Part shown: positions 9,001-14,016 of the stretch, piece by piece
How positions within the stretch are numbered: the stretch's first letter is position 1
Layout of the letters: each line of letters opens with the position of its first letter
Assembly: GCA_934589665.1 (NCBI GenBank)
Contig: CAKTOJ010000024.1
Coordinates: forward strand, 1 to 19,789
Length of the DNA: 19,789 bases
Direction of reading: 5' to 3'
Source of the DNA: an uncultured Oscillospiraceae bacterium
GTDB taxonomy: Bacteria > Bacillota > Clostridia > Oscillospirales > Oscillospiraceae
Position numbers and translations under genes: made by a program
The notes under the pieces: model-generated
The model's input: only the letters and a program-made list of their open reading frames with translations
What the model was told of the DNA's origin: nothing
Database searches by the model: none

Positions 9001-12000
9001 ATCCTCAGCGCAGACCGCGGCAGCACGGTGTATGCCGGCGCGCTGACGGGCTATAATATCGGCTCGATCCGTGCATGCAGCGCTGTTCTGCCTGAGATCA
9101 GTGCTATGAGTTATCTTTCCACGGTGCGCGTCGGCGGGTTTGCAGGCTATAGCAGCGGGCACATCCGCCAGTCCTATGCCATGGGCATGCTCCGTGTCGA
9201 TCAGATCAAGGGCGGTGATGTGACGATTGCCGGCTTTGTCGCGGAGAACCGCGGCTCGCTGCGCAGAGACTACTGCGGCGTGGCGATGAGCTCTGCCGGC
9301 GCGGACACCTATGCCTTCGCGCCCTCCGGCAGCACAGCCGAGTGCTATTATCTCGGCGGCGGAATGTATTCCTACCGTGGGCAGATCAACCTGTACCAGT
9401 ATCCCACCGGGGCCGCCGCAACGGCGGTTTCCGACGAGGATCTCATGACGCTGGAGCTTTCCGGCTTTGAAACGGTCGATGCGGAGAACACCTACGACCA
9501 TCCGCAGAGCGGTTCTGCCTCGGACGCCTACCCCTATCCGGGCGTTGTGACCGGACCGGACGGCAAAACGGTACAGCACTATGGAGACTGGGTGGTCAAG
9601 GCCGACCTTGGCGAAATCGGCGTTTTGTACTGGGAGAAGGAGGAAGGCGGCGCGAACGCCGGCTACCGCATCTCTTATGTCGGCTTTGAAGGACAAGTGG
9701 AGAAGCAGGGCAGTAGCCTCTGTCAGGCTCACGACGACAGTGGCGTGGTCACGGCCTTTGGCTATGGCTACTACTGGCGCGACGGACAGAGTGAACCGAG
9801 GCTGACCAGCAGCAACTACTGCGTCACCGGTACGTCGAAAGATGATGTCTGCCAGTCGCTCAGGCAATATATTCCGGGCTACGATTTCATGGTTTATGAG
9901 ACCGGCGCGGAAAGCGGCAGTCTGCGCCTGCTTTCCGCTGACCAGCAGAATACAACGTGGCAGCTCTACGGAAGATCTGGTCAGGAAAATGGAAAAATCT
10001 ATAATTTTGAAATCTGCCCCTTCTTCGGCAACGCATTGAGCTATACCGGCGGCTACGGCACGCTGGTGGGAAGCACGGCGAAGCCGGGCGAGACGGATCG
10101 GGAGTATGAGATCCGTTCGGTCGAGCAGCTGCAGTTTATCAACTGGAGCTATACCGGCTATGTCGGGAAAACGGACCGCTACGTCAACGCTGAGACCTAT
10201 AAGACCTTCCCTTATCTGCAATATGCCAGCATTATTACGCGAGGTACGCAGACCAGGGAAAACGCAGTTCATACGATCCGAAACTGGAAGCAGACGCACG
10301 ACCTCAACGGTGCGGGCCGCGGTCCGGTGGACAAATCGACCAACGCGGCGGGCAACAAGCAGCTCGCCCCCATTGCCGGTGCGGTGATCCACACGTGGGA
10401 GAGTGAGCGTTATAAGTCAATCCTCTATAACTGGTTCGGTGGCAGCTATGATGGGCAGAACTACTACATCAAGAACATTGATATCGACTCGCCCTGTTAC
10501 AATGTCGGCCTGTTCGGAACGACGGTCGGTGCAACGATTCAGAATATCATCCTCTACAGTGATAACAACGCCGTGATTCAACGCAGCTCGGATCCGTCGT
10601 CGTGGGACTATCAGAATGGATCGAGTAAATCACCACCATCCAATGTTCGGGAATATCAGTGCGCGTATGCGCTCGGCGGCCTGGTAGGCATTGCCTATGA
10701 TTATAACAATGGCAGCAGCACCATCGAAAACTGCGCCATCGCAGGCTACAAGATCGAGGACAACAGCAAGAACATGCTGGCCCTCGGCGAAGCGGTGGTG
10801 GGCGGTCTGGTCGGCGTTTCCAATGTTGATCTGAAAAAGTGCTCCGCCGTGGTGGATATCGAGGTCAATTGCACACATCTGTGGAAAGCGGATGGGTCGC
10901 TCGCTTCCGCGCTCTATGGAAACTTCGTCCGTGTCGGCGGTCTGGTGGGTGGTCTGCGCTATAAGGCGACAGACTGCTATACCGGCGGTAAGATCACCGT
11001 TTCGGAGGCCACGCTCAAAGAGCGCATCAAGAGCGGCGATAACACCAACAAGTCCTTTGTCGTCAATGAGGATACGAAGGTCAAATGGCCGCATAACCGC
11101 GGAGACTGGGATGCAGTGAATAGACGCTGGAACGATAATCTGAACCCTGCGACCTATGTGTTCATCGGCGGCGTCGGCGGCAGCGGATTTTCTTCCAACT
11201 TTATCAACTTCACGGACAGTGACGGACAGGGCCCGACGGACGGCAGTCCAGTGTTTGAGAACTGCTATACCTATCTGGAGCTGCCGGAGATGCAGGGAAC
11301 CATCACCGGCATCAGCGTGATCGGCAGTCTGGCTGACCGCTATGCGGATGGCGGCGGACAGTTGACGATCAAAAATTGCTACTATTTGGGGGAGAGCACA
11401 CTCAAATATCTGAAGTTCGAGAAACTCTCCATGTGCTATAACGAGGACAGGGAATCCATGTACAGCATCCTCAACGGCAACACGAGCTTGCAGCAGGATA
11501 TGCTCAACGGTGATCTGCTGTATCTGAACCGGTATATGTGGAGCGCGGCCGGATGGAACAAGCGCACGCTCGATGGCCTGACAAAGCTCACCTATACACA
11601 GATGTCGCAGCTCATCGGTGAGTCCGGCATCCAGACGGCCAATGCGGCCAACGGCGCGAGCAAGAAATTTGACAATTTCGTGGACGCGCTCAACAATGGC
11701 CGCACTGGTGCGGCCGCGGCCTATGACTGGGTGACGAGCGAAGAGGACGGCGCGCAGGTCCACGGAAAGTACAGCTTCCCCGGTGCGGACACCGAGCTGC
11801 TGGCGCAGGATTATCCCTTCCCCACGGTGCTGCGTCAGACCAGTGCGCTGGGCGAAACGGTTAATCTGCACTACGGCAGATGGCCGAAGGCCGGTCTCTA
11901 CTGGTCGCGCGGCATTGCGTCGATCGATCTGCTTACGAACTTTAATGCCGAGGCCAACGCCTCCACAATCACGCTGGAGCTGATCCAGCGCGGCGTTTCC

Positions 12001-12501
12001 ATCAATACGGCGGAGACGCCGAAGTTTGAATACACCGACCAGAGCATCGTGGCGGTGAGCAGTGTGGAGCCCAATCCGGATGCTGATACCGGCGGCTATA
12101 TCATTACGCTCACCGGCCTGAAAACAGGCGCGGCGGAGATCACCGCGACGGTCGGCGGCTATGAGGCACGGCTGATGGTGACGGTGGGTGCGGAGATGAG
12201 CGTTACTGCCGAGCCGGACAGCGTTTCGGTTGATATCGGCGGCGAGGCTTCGCTGCGTCTGAGTGCAAAGGACGCGGCGGGGCAGGAACTCGCCGGTGTG
12301 AAATGGAGCGTGGAGAGCTCCGATGCGACCATCGCGGCAACAAAGTTCAGCACGACCGACCCGTCCACGGTTATTATCAAGGGCGTGAGCGAGGGCGATG
12401 TGTCGCTGCTCGTCAGTGCGGACTATACGCTGCCCAACGGCATGACGTTCCACGGCGAGACTATCCTCTCGGCCGGCATTATGGCAAAAGCGACAGACTA
12501 A
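6064..12501 (+). CDS. Giant modular pseudopilin with GLUG repeats and Ig-like domains (candidate pilus-tip adhesin)
   Basis: The protein has 2145 aa. I chose ATG 6064 over an upstream in-frame TTG at 6025 because AAAGGAG (6048-6054) sits 9 bases before it and the leader then has normal length. The 11-residue basic leader ends in G|FTLAEV: Phe at +1, Glu at +5 (residue 16) and one hydrophobic helix to about residue 35, a complete prepilin signal. The mature chain would be about 2134 residues, against 100-250 for most pilins. After an N-terminal pilin-like part come three GLUG-type repeat blocks (about residues 421-592, 893-1082, 1456-1779), with a recurring YPYP/HYGDW signature closing each module. 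Two Ig-like domains (about 1957-2145) end the chain. There is no LPXTG sorting signal or C-terminal membrane anchor. By analogy with known modular pilins that carry adhesive domains, it may be presented at the pilus tip. Substrate is unknown. Confidence 0.88.
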   Translation: MKRANRNDKRGFTLAEVLLAVGILVVLFALAMIPITRMQKELRQTELDGKAEIVFAAAQNRMTQLQAAGMKSLYQLDMADVSALGYKPLDSEEDETIKADTLCFVTSESLDDTSSSAYAILPEDQLEAGVRGAYWIVEFNPASGSVYAVFYSEQPITLSPEDLDFYRIRSRRLDGGAVLGYYGGDAIDAVSTGELDPELTLINAERLQIKVVCDRQGAYPLEFYATITDGNRNKVSFQLGVDEVKLLTTRRYEATLTLDELTDGLRFAEQNRLSGLTPGSDLTVTIRVSSKDKLVDAKEVSCTTNSLFEEVRPQEDGGKTAVLTYARHLQNLDRDSGVMEEITAAVQEADIQFISTSEEGWDSLYGTKTFQPIRNDKLRSYSSSVEDEDGTVYHPVIYDLTVNTSGDAGLFASFSGDALNGVRLSGAKIKGMGNVGALAGAVTRSAVIDGCQVYLSRGVHDHLIGKTEQDLWLDGEITGGLVGTASGRMSVTNSFAATVLRGNQTAGGLIGRANSSLTVEHSYADCYLYAGDAGTAAGLVGTTASATSTLVLKNCYAAGFLSAGTTAGLTAIEMTDEDSLINCYTAAAPLEAEQTLTYSTACPSIAMPQLQNVFYLAGAEKNLTGTEQVSYTQWSGENRVNAARKLGGDFTAVTGDSTMAYNLKKGLGLTAYSYPKLTDLPHYGDWQAEFESGTLVYYERYTDGWGFYGGGKSALSDTSDVLGDGYGVVYEDKNAIPESGLTVMGEGINATSPAELKKDSAIEFTNEDKTYYLLPLPTALVDRTALPETGFYYSISIGTQTYAYNPHFAKTVTEGDVSTADAGEQTISIRTARQLYALSLYYDAYSTRLVKNATFSQERSIDYPSYSWRSYTVSGKTVAAQAPIGTGAKPFTHIYNGGSWPITGLSITAEGDYAGMFGRSRGQLRNIVLRGEEEQSIRINGIIELRTVHIGVLAGENDGSIYNCSVSGYFISNGSKTARILSADRGSTVYAGALTGYNIGSIRACSAVLPEISAMSYLSTVRVGGFAGYSSGHIRQSYAMGMLRVDQIKGGDVTIAGFVAENRGSLRRDYCGVAMSSAGADTYAFAPSGSTAECYYLGGGMYSYRGQINLYQYPTGAAATAVSDEDLMTLELSGFETVDAENTYDHPQSGSASDAYPYPGVVTGPDGKTVQHYGDWVVKADLGEIGVLYWEKEEGGANAGYRISYVGFEGQVEKQGSSLCQAHDDSGVVTAFGYGYYWRDGQSEPRLTSSNYCVTGTSKDDVCQSLRQYIPGYDFMVYETGAESGSLRLLSADQQNTTWQLYGRSGQENGKIYNFEICPFFGNALSYTGGYGTLVGSTAKPGETDREYEIRSVEQLQFINWSYTGYVGKTDRYVNAETYKTFPYLQYASIITRGTQTRENAVHTIRNWKQTHDLNGAGRGPVDKSTNAAGNKQLAPIAGAVIHTWESERYKSILYNWFGGSYDGQNYYIKNIDIDSPCYNVGLFGTTVGATIQNIILYSDNNAVIQRSSDPSSWDYQNGSSKSPPSNVREYQCAYALGGLVGIAYDYNNGSSTIENCAIAGYKIEDNSKNMLALGEAVVGGLVGVSNVDLKKCSAVVDIEVNCTHLWKADGSLASALYGNFVRVGGLVGGLRYKATDCYTGGKITVSEATLKERIKSGDNTNKSFVVNEDTKVKWPHNRGDWDAVNRRWNDNLNPATYVFIGGVGGSGFSSNFINFTDSDGQGPTDGSPVFENCYTYLELPEMQGTITGISVIGSLADRYADGGGQLTIKNCYYLGESTLKYLKFEKLSMCYNEDRESMYSILNGNTSLQQDMLNGDLLYLNRYMWSAAGWNKRTLDGLTKLTYTQMSQLIGESGIQTANAANGASKKFDNFVDALNNGRTGAAAAYDWVTSEEDGAQVHGKYSFPGADTELLAQDYPFPTVLRQTSALGETVNLHYGRWPKAGLYWSRGIASIDLLTNFNAEANASTITLELIQRGVSINTAETPKFEYTDQSIVAVSSVEPNPDADTGGYIITLTGLKTGAAEITATVGGYEARLMVTVGAEMSVTAEPDSVSVDIGGEASLRLSAKDAAGQELAGVKWSVESSDATIAATKFSTTDPSTVIIKGVSEGDVSLLVSADYTLPNGMTFHGETILSAGIMAKATD
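7325..7840 (+). repeat. GLUG-type repeat block 1 of the giant pseudopilin
   Basis: Successive units of the type GGLVG-x(n)-NSFA/NCYA: GALAG with DGCQV, GGLVG with NSFAA, GGLIG with HSYADC, AGLVG with LKNCYAAG, then AGLTA with LINCYTAA. Most units carry one Cys before the aromatic or small residue. GLUG repeats are known from bacterial surface proteins and are thought to stack as a beta-solenoid. Confidence 0.75.
8077..8121 (+). repeat. Module-end signature, copy 1 (YSYP ... HYGDW)
   Basis: Residues about 672-686 of the giant pseudopilin: YSYP, six residues, then HYGDW. An aromatic LVYYE segment follows shortly after. Confidence 0.7.
8740..9310 (+). repeat. GLUG-type repeat block 2 of the giant pseudopilin
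   Basis: Introduced by an IRTARQLYALS segment (8541-8580), which resembles the short lead-in often seen before GLUG repeats. Units include AGMFG with RNIVLRG, GVLAGENDG with YNCSVSG, GALTGYNIG with RACSAV, GGFAGYSSG with RQSYAMG, and AGFVAENRG with RDYCGVAM. The unit length is roughly 35-50 residues and is irregular. Confidence 0.72.
9529..9591 (+). repeat. Module-end signature, copy 2 (YPYP ... HYGDW)
   Basis: Residues about 1156-1176 of the giant pseudopilin: YPYP, twelve residues, then HYGDW. A GVLYWE segment follows, matching copy 1. Confidence 0.7.
10430..11400 (+). repeat. GLUG-type repeat block 3 of the giant pseudopilin
   Basis: Introduced by YEIRSVEQLQFINW (10105-10146). Units include VGLFG with IQNIILYS, GGLVG with IENCAIAG, GGLVG with LKKCSAVV, GGLVG with ATDCYTGG, and later FENCYTYL and IKNCYYLG units. 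The block is longer than the first two and has non-repeat insertions, one at about 11000-11160. Confidence 0.72.
11812..11883 (+). repeat. Module-end signature, copy 3 (YPFP ... HYGRW)
   Basis: Residues about 1917-1940 of the giant pseudopilin: YPFP, fifteen residues, then HYGRW, followed by AGLYWS. It closes the last GLUG module just before the Ig-like domains. Confidence 0.7.
11932..12498 (+). other. Two Ig-like (BIg2-type) domains at the C-terminus of the giant pseudopilin
   Basis: Residues about 1957-2145. The first domain ends with the typical pattern ITLTGLKTGAAEITATVGG. The second runs from SVSVDIGGEASLRLSA through VKWSVESSD to IKGVSEGDVSLLVSA. Such domains usually act as stalks or as binding modules in surface proteins. 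The assignment rests on pattern only. Confidence 0.65.
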
Positions 12502-12525
12502 AACAAAGAAAGGAGGACCGGAAAA

Positions 12526-13188
12526 ATGAAAAAACTGTACAATGAGCGCGGCGAAACCATTTTGATGGCTCTCCTTTTGCTGATCCTTGCGACCATGGTC
12601 AGCGCGGTCGTGCTTGCGGCGGCGGTCAGCGCGGCGAAAAACATGCGCACGGACCGTGAGGCGCAGCAGAACTACCTGACCGTTAGCTCCGCGGCGGAGC
12701 TGGTGCGCGAGAGCATCCTCGGAAAGACCTATGTCCGCACGGAGACTACGATCGAGCGGACATGGCTGGATGAAGAGGGACAGGAGCACAGCAGCACAAG
12801 CACCTCCGTCGCGTATAAGCGGCCCGATGGGCTGATGGCGCCGTGGCTCAATGACTGCATCGACGACGATGCGGAACGCACGATCTTCAGAAGAAGTACA
12901 ATCGAGCTTTCGGCTGCGCCCTCGGCTACCTCGGGAGAGGATTCCTCCGGCAAGCTAGAAACCGTTCAGGCGGTGTATACGATGGACGACGACTTTAATA
13001 TCACCATCGTTTTTTCCCTGCCGGATGCCGGTGATAATGACTGCGTGATGACGCTTGAGGTGAAGGGCGCAAAGACGGTCGGTGCACAGAAGACTGTCTC
13101 GCTGGAGGGAGACAGCGGTACAAAAACAGAGCAGGAAACGAGCATCACATGGAGTTCGGCAAAAATCAGCAAGGGGGCGTCGGCATGA
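12526..13188 (+). CDS. Minor pilin without Glu+5 (PilX/GspK-like position)
   Basis: The protein has 220 aa. The N-terminus has a 9-residue leader MKKLYNERG, then ETILMALLLL and a long hydrophobic helix, so it is a class III prepilin. The mature chain would start with Glu, and position +5 is Met, not Glu. Loss of Glu+5 is known for GspK-type pseudopilins that cap the filament, so a tip role is a reasonable inference. The rest is polar, with a Ser/Thr-rich end and no recognised domain. AAAGGAGG (12509-12516) lies 9 bases before the ATG and 24 bases separate it from the giant gene. The stop overlaps the next start as ATGA. Confidence 0.82.
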   Translation: MKKLYNERGETILMALLLLILATMVSAVVLAAAVSAAKNMRTDREAQQNYLTVSSAAELVRESILGKTYVRTETTIERTWLDEEGQEHSSTSTSVAYKRPDGLMAPWLNDCIDDDAERTIFRRSTIELSAAPSATSGEDSSGKLETVQAVYTMDDDFNITIVFSLPDAGDNDCVMTLEVKGAKTVGAQKTVSLEGDSGTKTEQETSITWSSAKISKGASA

Positions 13189-13496
13189 AAAAGCTGAAGG
13201 ATCAACGCGGCGAAACGCTGGTCGAAAGCCTTGCCTCCGTCCTCATTGCTGTGATGGCGTTCGGCATATTGACCACTGCGGCCATCACAGCGGCAAAGAT
13301 CAATGCAAGGGTGCGCGAGGAGGACGTCTCCTTCCGCTATGACGGCGCAGAGGACCTCGGCGCGGTAACGATTACGCTGGAGGATGCCGGCGGACGAAAG
13401 ACCGTGTCGGGAAAGAACGGCGTTCCGGGAGCGGAGCTTTACCGAGAGAATGAATACCTCTACTATCCCTCCGGCAGAACAGGAGACACACCATGA
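13185..13496 (+). CDS. Very short minor pilin (PilV/GspI-like N-terminus)
   Basis: The protein has 103 aa from ATG 13185. An in-frame ATG at 13149 would add 12 residues but lies inside the previous gene; 13185 has AAGGGGG (13171-13177) at good spacing and forms an ATGA overlap. The leader MKKLKDQRG is followed by ETLVESLASV: Glu at both +1 and +5, then a hydrophobic helix. Only about 60 residues remain for the globular part, which is small even for a pseudopilin. It is coupled to its neighbours on both sides by ATGA overlaps. The exact role within a minor-pilin complex cannot be assigned. Confidence 0.82.
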   Translation: MKKLKDQRGETLVESLASVLIAVMAFGILTTAAITAAKINARVREEDVSFRYDGAEDLGAVTITLEDAGGRKTVSGKNGVPGAELYRENEYLYYPSGRTGDTP

Positions 13497-13990
13497 TGCA
13501 TCTGAAAAACAATCGCGGCGTAACACTGGTCGAGATGCTCAGTACGATCATTGTCGTGCTGCTGGTGAGCGCGCTTGTGGCGGCGGGCGTATCGTTCGGG
13601 ACAAGGAACTACCGAAGCTCCATGGCGATGTCGCAGGCACAGACGCTTCGCTCCACCCTGACAACGGTGCTGAGCGATAAGCTGCGCTTTTGCGGAACGG
13701 TGGTTACGAACGAGGCGCAGGAGGTGCTGGAGATTTTCGTGCGCGACATCGGCTCGGTGGAGGGTGAAGAGCAGGGCGAGGCCTTCGGCATTGTGGATGG
13801 CGAGGTGCTGCTCGGAGAGAACAAGCTCCTTGGTTCCGCCGCATATCCCGAGGGGTTGAAGGTCAGCGGTCTGACGCTCACCTATGAAGAAACAACGAGA
13901 ATTTTTTCCGTGTCCTTCTGCATTACGGATCAGCAGGATAAGGAATTGGCGAAAACAGAATTTCAGGTCAAACGGATCAATTCCGTTTGA
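13493..13990 (+). CDS. Minor pilin (PilW/GspJ-like position)
   Basis: The protein has 165 aa with the prepilin signal MMHLKNNRG|VTLVEML: Val at +1, Glu at +5 and a hydrophobic helix to about residue 33. The start is 13493 or the adjacent ATG 13496; AGGAG at 13481-13485 serves either. The globular domain has the strand-rich pattern of PilW/GspJ-type pseudopilins, for example the ending TRIFSVSFCITD...ELAKTEFQVKRINSV. The last ten codons lie inside the stem of the operon terminator, which limits their sequence. It is the last gene of the pilus locus and converges with the regulator gene 26 bases away. Confidence 0.83.
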   Translation: MMHLKNNRGVTLVEMLSTIIVVLLVSALVAAGVSFGTRNYRSSMAMSQAQTLRSTLTTVLSDKLRFCGTVVTNEAQEVLEIFVRDIGSVEGEEQGEAFGIVDGEVLLGENKLLGSAAYPEGLKVSGLTLTYEETTRIFSVSFCITDQQDKELAKTEFQVKRINSV

Positions 13991-14004
13991 CCTGAAATTT
14001 TTTT
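13959..14004 (+). terminator. Strong intrinsic terminator ending the pilus operon, overlapping the last CDS
   Basis: Perfect 18-pair stem: 13959-13976 pairs with 13982-13999, loop TCAAT, followed by a T-run (13998-14004). The stop codon of the last minor pilin (13988-13990) is in the 3' arm. On the - strand the stem is followed by TTCTGTTTTC, so it may also stop transcription of the convergent regulator gene. Confidence 0.92.
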
Positions 14005-14016
14005 GGATATGTCATT

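Noticed and set aside
8209..10392. 727-codon open frame on the - strand inside the giant pseudopilin gene
   Set aside because: Antisense shadow of a GC-rich coding region. The product has no recognisable domain and low-complexity composition, while the + strand frame has clear motifs throughout.
10630..12789. 719-codon open frame on the - strand across the end of the giant gene and the next minor pilin
   Set aside because: Crosses a gene boundary with a good ribosome-binding site on the + strand and shows no domain; shadow frame.
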